DNA of 64,000 nt from Halomonas sp. 54_146 (GTDB lineage Bacteria > Pseudomonadota > Gammaproteobacteria > Pseudomonadales > Halomonadaceae): assembly GCF_001507855.1 (NCBI RefSeq), contig NZ_LGEN01000012.1:1-64000 (forward strand). The letters are read 5' to 3'. A model generated the notes under the pieces. That model made no database searches. It worked only from the letters and a program-made list of their open reading frames with translations, and had not been told where the DNA came from. Shown one piece after another: positions 8,680-19,288 of this stretch (position 1 is the stretch's first letter; every line of letters starts with the position of its first letter). A program made the translations under genes and the position numbers.

Positions 8680-10728
8680 ATGTCTACCAACCCGCTGCTT
8701 GAGACACACGAGCTACCCCCTTTCGCTGAAATTCGCGCCGAACACGTCGAACCTGCGCTGGAAACCCTGCTCAGCGAAAGCCGTGAAGCCATTGATCACC
8801 TCGCCCAACAGGCCGCCGCCACTCCGCCATCCTGGGAAAATTTTGCAGCCCCCCTTGAAGCGGTTAACGACCGGCTCTCAAAAGCCTGGTCGCCGGTTTC
8901 GCACCTAAACGGCACAATGAACACGCCGGAGCTTCGCGAAGCGTATCAGGCATGCCTTGAGAAACTCTCAGCGTTTGGCACCTGGGTGAGCCAGCACGAA
9001 GGGCTTTTCCATGGCTGGCAAGCGCTGAAAAATGGCCCCGCCTGGGAAACCCTGGATGCCGCCCAGCAGCGTACCGTGGAAAACGCCCTGCGCGACTTTC
9101 GGTTAGCCGGTGTCGACTTACCCGCCGATAAGAAAGCCCGCTACGGCGAGATTCAGTCGCGGCTCTCACTGCTATCGAACCAGTTCTCGAATAACGTGCT
9201 GGATGCCACCCAGGCCTGGCACAAAGATATCGACAGCCAAGAGGCGTTAGCAGGCGTACCGGAAAGCGCCCTGGAAACCTTAAAAGCCACCGCCGAGGCC
9301 AAAGGCGTAGCGGGCTACCGCATTACCCTGGAATTCCCCAGCTTTTACCCCGTGATTAGCTATGCCGATAACCGCGAGCTGCGCCGCGAGGTATACACCG
9401 CCTTTGTCACTCGTGCCTCTGATGAAGGCCCCGATGCGGGCAACTTCGATAACGCAGCCATTATGGAAGAGATCCTGGCGCTACGCGGCGAACTTGCTCA
9501 GCTGCTTGGTTTTGAGACCTACGCTGATTATTCACTGGCCACCAAAATGGCGGAGTCCCCCGAGCAGGTACTCGATTTTCTAAATGACTTAGCCCGCCGC
9601 GCGTTACCCCAAGCGAAAGAGGAGTTTGCTGAACTCAGCGCTTATGCCCGTGATGAACTAGGCCTGGAAACACTAGAACCCTGGGATATTGCCTACGCCA
9701 GCGAAAAGCTGCGCGAGGCGCGTCACGCGATCTCCCAAGAACAGCTGCGGCCGTATTTCCCTGCACCACGCGTTATCGAAGGTTTATTTCAGGTGGTTGA
9801 GCGCCTTTACGGCCTGCGCTTTGAAGAAGACACCCAGGCACCGCGCTACCACCCTGATGTGCGCTATTTCAAGATTACCGAGCATGGCCAGCCGATTGCC
9901 GGTTTTTATCTTGATCTCTACGCCCGTGAAGGCAAACGGGGCGGCGCGTGGATGGCCGATTGCCGCGTGCGCCGCCAAACGGAGCAAGGCCTGCAACTGC
10001 CCGTTGCCTTTCTGACCTGTAACTTCACGGCCCCCGTCGGCGGCCGCCCTGCGCTACTCACCCACGATGAAGTCACCACCCTGTTCCACGAGTTTGGTCA
10101 TGGCTTGCACCATATGCTGACCAAACAGCATATCGCCGATATTTCCGGCATTAATGGCGTAGCTTGGGATGCTGTCGAGCTGCCTAGCCAATTTATGGAA
10201 AATTACTGCTGGGAGCGTGAAGGCTTAGACTTACTCGCCAAGCATGTTGATAGCGGTGAACCGCTGCCTGCAGAACTGCTTGAACGCCTGCAAGCGGCCA
10301 AGAATTTCCAATCGGCCATGGGCATGATGCGCCAAATCGAGTTTTCGCTGTTCGATTTGCGCCTGCACCACGAACTCACTGCCCCCAGCGCCAGCGACGT
10401 ACAAGCATTATTGGACGAGGTGCGCGACGCGGTCTCCGTGCTGCCCAAGGTATCGTTCAACCGCTTCCAAAATAGCTTTGGTCACGTATTTGCCGGTGGC
10501 TACGCTGCGGGCTACTACAGTTACAAGTGGGCGGAAGTCCTTTCCGCGGACGCCTGGAGCGCCTTTGAGGAAGCCGGCATTTTCGACCCGGAAACGGGCC
10601 AGCGCTTTCGCAGCGAAATTCTCGAACAGGGTGGCGCTCGTGATGCCGCTGAGCTGTTTGTTACCTTTCGTGGTCGCGAGCCAAGTGTCGAGCCGCTGCT
10701 GCGCCATAGCGGCATTCGCGCCGCTTAG
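8680..10728 (+). CDS. prlC: oligopeptidase A (M3 zinc metallopeptidase)
   Basis: The 682-residue cytoplasmic peptidase cuts short peptides, including released signal peptides. The zinc site HEFGHGLHH (HExxH) lies near residue 470, followed by the expected downstream Glu region (ELPSQFMENYCWE). The length matches E. coli PrlC. I chose the ATG at 8680, preceded by GAGG with 5 nt spacing, over the longer frame from 8662. The neighbour yheV lies 61 bp downstream in the same direction, the same arrangement as in many gammaproteobacteria. Confidence 0.93.
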   Translation: MSTNPLLETHELPPFAEIRAEHVEPALETLLSESREAIDHLAQQAAATPPSWENFAAPLEAVNDRLSKAWSPVSHLNGTMNTPELREAYQACLEKLSAFGTWVSQHEGLFHGWQALKNGPAWETLDAAQQRTVENALRDFRLAGVDLPADKKARYGEIQSRLSLLSNQFSNNVLDATQAWHKDIDSQEALAGVPESALETLKATAEAKGVAGYRITLEFPSFYPVISYADNRELRREVYTAFVTRASDEGPDAGNFDNAAIMEEILALRGELAQLLGFETYADYSLATKMAESPEQVLDFLNDLARRALPQAKEEFAELSAYARDELGLETLEPWDIAYASEKLREARHAISQEQLRPYFPAPRVIEGLFQVVERLYGLRFEEDTQAPRYHPDVRYFKITEHGQPIAGFYLDLYAREGKRGGAWMADCRVRRQTEQGLQLPVAFLTCNFTAPVGGRPALLTHDEVTTLFHEFGHGLHHMLTKQHIADISGINGVAWDAVELPSQFMENYCWEREGLDLLAKHVDSGEPLPAELLERLQAAKNFQSAMGMMRQIEFSLFDLRLHHELTAPSASDVQALLDEVRDAVSVLPKVSFNRFQNSFGHVFAGGYAAGYYSYKWAEVLSADAWSAFEEAGIFDPETGQRFRSEILEQGGARDAAELFVTFRGREPSVEPLLRHSGIRAA

Positions 10729-10789
10729 CCCGCTCTGAAATCACTTTCCCATACGCGGTGCCTTAGGCACCGCACGTTTGGAGAACTTA

Positions 10790-11041
10790 ATGTCGACTAT
10801 TAAACGCTTTATCGCCGGTGTTACTTGCCCCCGCTGCGCGGCGATGGACCGTATCCGCGCCTGGGAACAGAACAATATTCGCTACCGCGAGTGCGTCAGC
10901 TGCGATTTTTTTGAGCAACTGCCCATTGAGGATGATGCGCTTCCCGAAATAACTACCCGGGTTAATCAGCTGCGCGATGATCAAAAACAGCAGGATGTGC
11001 AGCCCGTGCGTATTTTAGATCCAGGCAAGCCCTCCCGCTAA
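10790..11041 (+). CDS. yheV: YheV-family zinc-ribbon protein
   Basis: This protein of 83 residues starts MSTIKRFIAGVTCPRCAAMD and has a four-Cys zinc ribbon: C-x2-C near residues 13-16 and C-x2-C (CVSCDF) near 35-38. It matches the YheV family (DUF2387-type), which usually lies next to prlC. The function is unknown. The ATG at 10790 is preceded by GGAG with 6 nt spacing and is preferred over an upstream TTG. Confidence 0.85.
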   Translation: MSTIKRFIAGVTCPRCAAMDRIRAWEQNNIRYRECVSCDFFEQLPIEDDALPEITTRVNQLRDDQKQQDVQPVRILDPGKPSR

Positions 11042-11147
11042 CGCCTACTGCCCGCCAAGGATGGCTTATTCACTCTTTTCACTCATTCCCGCCGAATCTC
11101 TGCTGCATTTGTTGCCTGCCCGATGGCTGACGCTCACCCCTTAATAG

Positions 11148-11165
11148 TGTGCGGTTATCCGCACA
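11148..11165. terminator. stem-loop after yheV
   Basis: A perfect inverted repeat, TGTGCGG-TTAT-CCGCACA, lies about 107 bp after the yheV stop. It has no T tract, so it may instead be an operator or RNA-stability hairpin. It lies within the 354 bp gap before the TRAP receptor gene, which otherwise holds only AT-rich sequence and a second hairpin. Confidence 0.4.
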
Positions 11166-11326
11166 TATAAAAGCCAGCAACGTGTGACTTACCGGACACT
11201 TTGCGCCGAGCCCCTGTCTACCAAAGTTTAATAAAAAAATCACAAGCCTATGTTTTTAAAGGCATAGCACTGAGGTGGCACAACTATCGCTTTTATTTAT
11301 ATGTATATGCTTTACACCGTATCGGC

Positions 11327-11348
11327 TGACCGCATCAACATGCGGTCA
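11327..11348. promoter_or_regulatory. 9-bp-arm palindrome upstream of the TRAP operon
   Basis: The sequence TGACCGCAT-CAAC-ATGCGGTCA is a perfect inverted repeat that ends 47 bp before the TRAP receptor start, just downstream of an AT-rich promoter-like stretch (11288-11315). It could be an operator for a dimeric regulator or a hairpin in the 5' leader. No regulator for it was identified. Confidence 0.5.
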
Positions 11349-11395
11349 TGTGTACTGTCAATGTATCGTCCCAATAACAGCTAGGAATTCTCGCC

Positions 11396-12382
11396 ATGCG
11401 CACTCATATGCCTAAAACGTTTACTCTACTCGCCAGCAGCGCCCTACTGGTCGCGGCTGCTAGCAGTGCTCAAGCAGACCGTTCAGAGTGGCCCGATAAC
11501 TTTACCGTCGGCACTGCCAGCCAAGGCGGCACGTATTTCGTTTACGGTTCAGGCTGGGCGAACTTTATTGCTGATGAGCTGGGTGTATCTGGCGGTGGTG
11601 AAGTAACCGGCGGCCCCACGCAAAACCTGGCACTCGTACACACAGGCGATATGGCGTTTGGTTTAACCACCATGGGCCCCGCCTCTGATGCCGTTAAAGG
11701 TGAAAGCCCGCTGGCACCTGGCATGAAGATGGACAACGTATGCGCCATGTTCCCCATGTACGAAACGCCGTTCTCAATTACCGCACTTTCAAGCAGCGGC
11801 ATCGAATCAATCTCTGATATTCCTGATGGCGCACGCATCGGTTTTGGCCCGGCTGCCTCAACCTCGGACACCTACTTCCCGGCCATTTTAGAAACCTTAG
11901 GCGTTGACTTTGAGCGCCGTAACGGCGGCTGGTCAGACCTGGGCGGCCAGCTGCAGGATGGCTTGCTTGATGTTGTCGCCTTCGCTGCCGGCATTCCTAT
12001 TCCTGCCGTTAGCCAGTTAGAAGTGCAAACGGACGTCAACATTATCGAATTCAGCGAAGAAGAGCTGGCCACGGTACTAGAAGCCTTCCCGGTTGCTGAG
12101 TTCATGATTCCAGCCAGCACTTATACAACGCTGGAAGAAGATGCTCGCGCTGTTTCTATGTGGAACTTCGCCATCGCTGGCTGTGACCTGCCGGAAGATT
12201 TCGTTTACGAAGTCACCAAAGCCACCATGGAAAACAACGAGCGCATGCGCTCTGTACACCGCAGTGCTGAAACCAGCATTCCGGAAAACATTGTGCACAA
12301 CACCGTTCTACCGTTTCACCCAGGTGCAGCACGCTGGTATGAAGAAAACGGCTATGAAATTGCTGATGACATGATCAACTAA
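11396..12382 (+). CDS. TAXI-family TRAP transporter solute-binding protein
   Basis: The 328-residue protein has a signal peptide (about residues 1-27, ending SSAQA) and then the TAXI receptor fold: FTVGTASQGGTYFVYGSGWANFI, followed by ALVHTGDMAFGLTTMGPA. It delivers a solute in the periplasm to the fused permease encoded next. TAXI receptors are poorly characterised, with glutamate or 2-oxoglutarate known for some. A ribosome site, AGGAA, precedes the ATG. The stem-loop in the 105 bp gap before the permease would favour higher expression of the receptor. Confidence 0.9.
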   Translation: MRTHMPKTFTLLASSALLVAAASSAQADRSEWPDNFTVGTASQGGTYFVYGSGWANFIADELGVSGGGEVTGGPTQNLALVHTGDMAFGLTTMGPASDAVKGESPLAPGMKMDNVCAMFPMYETPFSITALSSSGIESISDIPDGARIGFGPAASTSDTYFPAILETLGVDFERRNGGWSDLGGQLQDGLLDVVAFAAGIPIPAVSQLEVQTDVNIIEFSEEELATVLEAFPVAEFMIPASTYTTLEEDARAVSMWNFAIAGCDLPEDFVYEVTKATMENNERMRSVHRSAETSIPENIVHNTVLPFHPGAARWYEENGYEIADDMIN

Positions 12383-12402
12383 GCAACTCCCACCGTGTTC
12401 TG

Positions 12403-12440
12403 ACTGCCTCGTTACCGGCTCGGCCGGGCGGGGCAGTTTT
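12403..12440 (+). terminator. intra-operon stem-loop between TRAP receptor and permease
   Basis: Outer arms ACTGCC and GGCAGT enclose an inner CCGGC-TCG-GCCGG stem, and TTTT follows. This is a weak terminator or attenuator shape. Such hairpins between a binding protein gene and its membrane genes commonly lower downstream expression. Confidence 0.55.
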
Positions 12441-12487
12441 CGCTGCTACCCCCTTTTTGTCTGCTTTTGCTGTGAGGGTGAACTCTA

Positions 12488-14689
12488 ATGAGTCACAACA
12501 CCAACCAAGAACCCAGTGGCCTCAAGGATGATGCCCACGCGGCTTCAGTGATACCAGAGTCCATTGCTAATGGTGTCGATGAAGACGTTGCTGAACCTAA
12601 TCGCCGCCTGTTTACTGGCTGGCAGTTCCTACTATTTGCGGCATTAGCCATTGCTTATTCAAGCTTCCATCTGATTTCACTGAATGTGTATCCCATGGAA
12701 ACGTGGTCGTTTCGTATTGTGCATATTGCCGGTGCGCTGATTCTCGGTTATGGGCTATTTGCTGGTGCCCGCTTTGCCGATGATGACCACCAGGCATCGA
12801 GTGACTGGATCAAGTGGGTCAGCTACGCGCTGCTGATTCCCGCTGCCTATACGCTGGCGCAAGTGTTTTTAATGCAGCAAACGCTCAGCGGCGGTGCCAT
12901 GCGCATCGACCCGAATATCGAAAACTGGCATTACGGCTATCCGTTAATGGCGACCACGGCGGCGGCGATTGCCGTGTCATGGTTTTATCGCCAAGCACGC
13001 CATCGCTTTAACCCCGCCGACCTGGTGCTGATGGTCTGCGCGCTGGCCAGCGCTGGCTATTTGCTGATGGCTTATAACACCAATATCCGCATGTCGACGG
13101 GGACATCTTTCGCGCCTTCAGGCCTTTCCTGGGCAGCCATCGCGGGCTCTTTGCTGATTCTAGAACTGACCCGCAGGGTGGCAGGTTTAGCCTTGGTAGT
13201 GATTTCCGCGGTCTTTTTGGCTTACGTTTTCGTCGGCCCGTATTTACCCGGCTTTTTGGGCTATCCGGGGCTCTCGCTGCAGCGCTTCTTTAGCCAAGTG
13301 TATACCGACGCCGGCATTCTTGGCCCCACCACGGCGGTCTCGTCGACCTACATCATTTTGTTCATTATTTTTGCCGCTTTCCTTCAGGCCTCTAAAGTAG
13401 GCGATTACTTCGTCAACTTTGCTTTTGCTGCCGCAGGGCGCGCCCGAGGCGGCCCGGCTAAAGTATCTATCTTCGCCTCTGGCTTGATGGGCATGATCAA
13501 CGGCACCTCGGCGGGTAACGTCGTTTCCACCGGCTCATTGACCATTCCGTTGATGAAGAAAGTTGGCTACCCGGCACGTAGCGCAGGTGCCATTGAGGCC
13601 GCCGCTTCAACGGGTGGGCAAATTATGCCGCCGATTATGGGCGCGGGTGCGTTCATCATGGCGGAAGTCACCGGCATTCCCTATACCGAGATCGCGCTTG
13701 CAGCGGTGATACCGGCGATTCTTTATTTTGCCTCTATCTACTTTATGGTCGACTTTGAAGCCGCCCGTAAAGGGATGCGCGGTATGCGCAAAGATGAGAT
13801 TCCGCTGTTCTCGAAGCTGATTAAACAGGTCTACCTATTTGCGCCGATTATTATTCTGATTGTCGCGCTGTTCATGGGTTATTCGGTCATTCGTGCCGGT
13901 ACCTTGGCGACCGCCTCAGCCGCTGTCGTTAGCTGGCTTTCACCCCATAAAATGGGGATTCGCTCCATTCTCAAGGCACTCCAGCTAGCCGGCACCATGT
14001 CGATTCAGATTATCGCCGTGTGTGCCTGCGCGGGCTTAATCGTCGGGGTTATCTCGCTGACAGGTGTGGGCGCACGCTTCTCATCGCTACTGCTCGGCCT
14101 AGCCGGTGTCAGCCAGCTATTGGCGCTGGTATTTGCCATGCTGATTAGCATTTTGCTCGGCATGGGCATGCCCACCACCGCGGCCTATGCAGTAGCCGCT
14201 TCCGTGGTCGCTCCTGGCTTGATCAATATTGGTATTGAGCCGCTGGTTGCTCACTTCTTCGTGTTCTATTTTGCGGTCGTCTCGGCGATCACCCCGCCCG
14301 TTGCCTTGGCTTCCTATGCAGCCGCGGGTATTTCTGGCGACAACCCCATGGGCACGTCGGTGGCATCGTTCAAGATTGGCTTGGCCGCCTTCATCGTGCC
14401 GTTTATGTTCTTCTACAGCCCCGCCATGCTGATGGAAGGCTCACCGATGCAGATTCTGCGCGTTGGGGTAACCGCCACACTGGGCATCGTGTTGCTTTCC
14501 GGTATGGTGCAAGCGTGGTTCTTTGGGCCGGTTAATGCCTGGCAGCGCGTGCTGATGCTGGTGGGGGCGATGTTTATGATTTACGGCGGTATTTATACCG
14601 ACGTGCTCGGCCTCGCGATTGGCATCGTGCTATTTGCCATGCAGCGCAAGCTACATGGCAGCGGTAATAAAACGGCGCAAGCTGGCTAG
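12488..14689 (+). CDS. TRAP transporter fused permease (4TM-12TM)
   Basis: The 733-residue membrane protein fuses the small (DctQ-like) and large (DctM-like) TRAP subunits, as usual for TAXI systems. A soluble N-terminal tail of about 45 residues precedes the small-subunit segments. The large subunit begins near residue 215 and contains the conserved GLMGMINGTSAGNVVSTGSLTIPLMKK and AAASTGGQIMPPIMGAGAFIMAE stretches, with GMGMPTTAAY further on. It acts with the receptor encoded upstream in sodium-driven uptake. A strong bidirectional terminator follows the gene. Confidence 0.92.
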   Translation: MSHNTNQEPSGLKDDAHAASVIPESIANGVDEDVAEPNRRLFTGWQFLLFAALAIAYSSFHLISLNVYPMETWSFRIVHIAGALILGYGLFAGARFADDDHQASSDWIKWVSYALLIPAAYTLAQVFLMQQTLSGGAMRIDPNIENWHYGYPLMATTAAAIAVSWFYRQARHRFNPADLVLMVCALASAGYLLMAYNTNIRMSTGTSFAPSGLSWAAIAGSLLILELTRRVAGLALVVISAVFLAYVFVGPYLPGFLGYPGLSLQRFFSQVYTDAGILGPTTAVSSTYIILFIIFAAFLQASKVGDYFVNFAFAAAGRARGGPAKVSIFASGLMGMINGTSAGNVVSTGSLTIPLMKKVGYPARSAGAIEAAASTGGQIMPPIMGAGAFIMAEVTGIPYTEIALAAVIPAILYFASIYFMVDFEAARKGMRGMRKDEIPLFSKLIKQVYLFAPIIILIVALFMGYSVIRAGTLATASAAVVSWLSPHKMGIRSILKALQLAGTMSIQIIAVCACAGLIVGVISLTGVGARFSSLLLGLAGVSQLLALVFAMLISILLGMGMPTTAAYAVAASVVAPGLINIGIEPLVAHFFVFYFAVVSAITPPVALASYAAAGISGDNPMGTSVASFKIGLAAFIVPFMFFYSPAMLMEGSPMQILRVGVTATLGIVLLSGMVQAWFFGPVNAWQRVLMLVGAMFMIYGGIYTDVLGLAIGIVLFAMQRKLHGSGNKTAQAG

Positions 14690-14717
14690 TTGATTTAAGC
14701 GGCTAAACGCCAAGCGT

Positions 14718-14754
14718 AAAAAACCCCGCTCAACAATCGTTGAGCGGGGTTTTT
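14718..14754. terminator. bidirectional rho-independent terminator
   Basis: An 11-bp perfect stem, CCCCGCTCAAC with loop AATC, is flanked by six A on the left and five T on the right. It therefore works for both the TRAP operon (plus strand) and metF (minus strand), which converge here. Confidence 0.95.
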
Positions 14755-14792
14755 AGTGGGCGCAAGGCAGGTAAATAAATGGCCTTAATTAA

Positions 14793-15635
14793 TCAGCCAG
14801 TCAGGTTATCGACAATTTTCAGCACCGGTGCCGCCTGGTTAAGCGTGTAAAAATGCAAACCTGGCGCGCCGCCATCCAGCAATCGTTGGCAAAGGCGGCT
14901 GATCACATCGGTGCCAAAAGCGCTAATCGCTTCGCTGTCGTCGCCATACGATTCCAGCTGCTTGCGAATCCAACGCGGGATCTCGGCACCGCAGGCATCA
15001 GAGAATCGCGCCAGCTTGGTGTAGTTGGTGATCGGCATAATACCGGGAATAATCGGCTGTTCGACGCCAAGGGCACGGGCTTTATCGACGAAATTGAAAT
15101 AAGCATCAGCGGTAAAGAAGTACTGGGTGATGGCCATGTTGGCGCCAGCCTTCATTTTACGCGCAAAATTTTCCACATCTTTATCAAGGTTAGGGGCCTG
15201 CGGATGAGACTCCGGGTAAGCGGCCACCGCAATATCGAAATGATCGCCGGTTTCATCACGAATAAACTCAACCAGTTCATTGGCATAACGCAGCTCGCCT
15301 ATGCTTCCCATGCCAGAGGGCATATCGCCCCGCAGCGCGACTAGGCTATCCACGCCTTCTTCGCGGTACTGCGTTAGCAGGTCACGCAATTGGGCTTTTT
15401 CGCTACCAATGCAAGAAAGATGCGGCGCAGTGGTAATGCCACTTTTACTGACCGCACGCACCACTTCACGGGTGCGCGCCTGGGTAGAACCACCAGCGCC
15501 GTAAGTAACCGAGAAAAAGCGCGGGTTCCGGGCGGCCAGTTCATCGCGAACGTGGATCAGCTTGTCTCGCCCCGCGTCGGTATTGGGCGGAAAAAATTCA
15601 AAGCTGATACCTAACGGATGCTCGTGGCTGCTCAT
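14793..15635 (-). CDS. metF: methylenetetrahydrofolate reductase
   Basis: The 280-residue FAD enzyme reduces 5,10-methylene-THF to 5-methyl-THF for methionine synthesis. It begins with the typical ISFEFFPPNTDAGRDKL and has FFSVTYGAGGST, LVALRGDMP and ANMAITQYFF, all characteristic of MetF. The length is a little under the E. coli enzyme (296). It is monocistronic; no SAM riboswitch or clear MetJ box was recognised in the 142 bp upstream. Confidence 0.94.
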   Translation of the reverse strand: MSSHEHPLGISFEFFPPNTDAGRDKLIHVRDELAARNPRFFSVTYGAGGSTQARTREVVRAVSKSGITTAPHLSCIGSEKAQLRDLLTQYREEGVDSLVALRGDMPSGMGSIGELRYANELVEFIRDETGDHFDIAVAAYPESHPQAPNLDKDVENFARKMKAGANMAITQYFFTADAYFNFVDKARALGVEQPIIPGIMPITNYTKLARFSDACGAEIPRWIRKQLESYGDDSEAISAFGTDVISRLCQRLLDGGAPGLHFYTLNQAAPVLKIVDNLTG

Positions 15636-15777
15636 GGGATTTCCTTAACGTGATCAATAGTGATGATATTTTGGGTTATTCTCGCTGTTCTATCGCGCGG
15701 GGGCTAATGAAAGATTTCACGCTCGGCCTTTAATTTGGCTCATGTTAGCGGCCATGACACTTACGACGGGAGGATAA

Positions 15778-16713
15778 ATGGATCTTGCACCTGGGGCGCT
15801 CGTTGGGCCGCTACTGATGTTACTCAGCTATGTGGCGCTAGGCTGGCTGGCGGCTCAGCGGCTTAAACTAGACCCTCGCCCGATTGCGACGCTGCTGGTT
15901 TACCTGATTGCGCCCTTCACCATTTTTCGTGCGCTGATGAACGGCGGCCCAACCCTTGGCTATCTGTCACTCACCTTAGCGCTGTTCATTGTGGCGAGCC
16001 TGATAGCACTGGCCGTACAACGCCTAACCCGCCACCGCTTTGGTGAGCAGGAAGCCGCCCTGCTGGCGTTTTCCTCAGGAACGGGTAATACCGGCTATTT
16101 CGGCTTACCGATTGCGCTGATTTTGCTGCCCCCAGAGGGCGTTACCCTTTACCTGTTCTGTATGCTGGGCATTAATATTTATGAATTCACCGTGGGCTTT
16201 TATTTAAGTGCGCGCGGCCGTTTTTCAGTGCGTGAGAGCCTGGTGAAAATTTCTCGCTTACCGCTTATCTACGCGTTTCTATTCGCGTTACTGCTTAGCG
16301 CCTTTGAGATCACCGTACCCGCTGCCATCATGAGTTCGCTGGCGGTATTCCCCGCTACGTACACGCTGCTGGGCATGATGATTATTGGCATGACGCTTAG
16401 CCAAGTCACGCTTTCCGCCTGGGATTCGCGATTTGTGGCCACCTGCTTAGGGCTGCGCTATGTGCTATGGCCATTGGTTATGTTGGTGGCCGTAATGGTA
16501 CTGCAGTGGGCAGCGCCGCTTTCCACGGAGCTTGCCTTGGCGCTGCTGCTGCTCGGCGTGGTGCCTATGGCGGCGAATGTGGTGGTAGTGGCCATGGAGC
16601 TGGGCATTCAGCCGCAAAAAGGCGCGCTGGCCGTGTTGGTGACCACGCTGCTGGCACCGCTGCTGATTCCGCTTTATCTCGGTTTAATGCTGCGCCTCAC
16701 CGGGCTGGGTTAA
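15778..16713 (+). CDS. AEC-family auxin efflux carrier-like permease
   Basis: The 311-residue protein has about 10 membrane segments. The family features seen are the N-terminal half with LIAPFTIFRALM, the LLAFSSGTGNTGYFGLPIAL stretch and a C-terminal repeat with VPMAANVVVVAMELG. Bacterial AEC members export or exchange organic acids such as malate and malonate, but the substrate here is unknown. It starts at an ATG after GGGAGG. It is a lone gene. Confidence 0.8.
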   Translation: MDLAPGALVGPLLMLLSYVALGWLAAQRLKLDPRPIATLLVYLIAPFTIFRALMNGGPTLGYLSLTLALFIVASLIALAVQRLTRHRFGEQEAALLAFSSGTGNTGYFGLPIALILLPPEGVTLYLFCMLGINIYEFTVGFYLSARGRFSVRESLVKISRLPLIYAFLFALLLSAFEITVPAAIMSSLAVFPATYTLLGMMIIGMTLSQVTLSAWDSRFVATCLGLRYVLWPLVMLVAVMVLQWAAPLSTELALALLLLGVVPMAANVVVVAMELGIQPQKGALAVLVTTLLAPLLIPLYLGLMLRLTGLG

Positions 16714-16737
16714 TTGGGCTAGAAAACCTCTAATTAA

Positions 16738-16857
16738 CGTTATGAGCGAAGGCTAGACAAGGCAAAAATCAACGAAAAAGCGGAGTTTACGGAGGATGTA
16801 AATGAGCATTTTGAGGCGATTTTTAACGCCGTATTGGCAAGCGCAATAGTTAATTGG
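16738..16857. repeat. probable dispersed intergenic repeat
   Basis: This stretch of about 120 bp between the AEC gene and ligB has no convincing gene. It is bounded by TTAACG/TTAATT-like ends and contains GGCAAAAATC facing GATTTTTAACGCC, so it can fold. From memory, close copies of this pattern occur repeatedly between genes in Halomonas and related genomes. Only one copy is seen in this window, so the repeat status rests on recollection. Confidence 0.5.
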
Positions 16858-18546
<1,689 letters not shown>

Positions 18547-18626
18547 TTATCGCTTTTCACTTATCATCTCGCCCTTCACCGGCGCTTATTAAACAGACTT
18601 AGCCTAGCGCATTGAGCATGAACGTT

Positions 18627-18643
18627 GGGCATAAAAAATGCCC
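18627..18643. other. small A-loop hairpin upstream of ligB
   Basis: An inverted repeat, GGGCAT-AAAAA-ATGCCC, lies about 93 bp upstream of the ligB start. It lacks a T tract. It lies close to where the chromosomal gene order gives way to the accessory block. Confidence 0.4.
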
Positions 18644-18724
18644 GGCGTCAAGCATGTTTCATGAAAGACCTTTAGGTTGAAACCCTATATGGGGCAGTAA
18701 ATTGGGCCCACTCCTAGCTACCCC

Positions 18725-18762
18725 GCCTAAACATGACTCCATGGACTAGGAGTCATATAGGC
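18725..18762. promoter_or_regulatory. two-tier palindrome upstream of the Hachiman-like operon
   Basis: ATGACTCC (18733-18740) and GGAGTCAT (18749-18756) form a perfect inverted repeat around 8 bases. An outer pair, GCCTA (18725-18729) and TAGGC (18758-18762), extends it. It ends 43 bp before the -35 element of the operon promoter. It may be an operator, perhaps for the HTH protein encoded first in the operon, or a terminator-like or element-end structure. Confidence 0.5.
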
Positions 18763-18805
18763 GCCTTCAGACTTCCCACTCTGGCGTGCCACGGCGGGAG
18801 AGATG

Positions 18806-18834
18806 TTGACCCTCCAGAACATTTCTAATATATT
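18806..18834 (+). promoter_or_regulatory. sigma-70 promoter of the Hachiman-like operon
   Basis: TTGACC (18806-18811), a 17 bp spacer and TATATT (18829-18834) differ from consensus at one position each. Transcription should start near 18841, about 28 nt before the HTH gene, whose start is preceded by CGGAG. Confidence 0.75.
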
Positions 18835-18868
18835 TAATATTATAAACACTAACTCGGAGCACTCTCAA

Positions 18869-19240
18869 ATGGCAAGGCCCATGGCGCCTGTACCACTTCC
18901 AGTTATGCAAGCCAACGAGGTTCATCAGCAGCTTGGTGAGATGACACAGCGCCTGACGAACAACCCTGACATCGTACGATTTTCTCTCCAGGTCGATAAC
19001 CGCACCGGGATGGTGTCCGCCAATGTGCAGCACCGGGATGGGCGTGTCCAGCACAACGAATGGGTCTCAAGAGGTTTGAGCCAAGCTACTCAGTTCGATC
19101 CTCACTCGCTCACTATTGAAGACCGAAATAGGGCTGTTTTGACCTTGCTCAACCAAGGGCTCACGCAGACGGAAGTGGCGAAACGTATTGGTATTTCTCA
19201 GTCACGGGTGGCACAGATCAAGAAATTGTCTTCTACCTAA
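18869..19240 (+). CDS. small HTH DNA-binding protein
   Basis: The 123-residue protein has a C-terminal helix-turn-helix (about residues 88-118, in LNQGLTQTEVAKRIGISQSR). It resembles the HTH of ParB/KorB-like and sigma-region-4-like proteins. The first 85 residues are not recognised. I chose ATG 18869, with CGGAG 9 nt upstream, because the promoter -10 and start site fall inside the longer frame from 18803. It is the first gene of the operon leading to HamA and HamB and is likely its regulator, possibly acting on the palindrome at 18725-18762. Confidence 0.65.
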   Translation: MARPMAPVPLPVMQANEVHQQLGEMTQRLTNNPDIVRFSLQVDNRTGMVSANVQHRDGRVQHNEWVSRGLSQATQFDPHSLTIEDRNRAVLTLLNQGLTQTEVAKRIGISQSRVAQIKKLSST

Positions 19241-19288
19241 ATTCACCAAACTATGCCTGCTCAATGGGCTTTCTGAAGGACTCTACAC

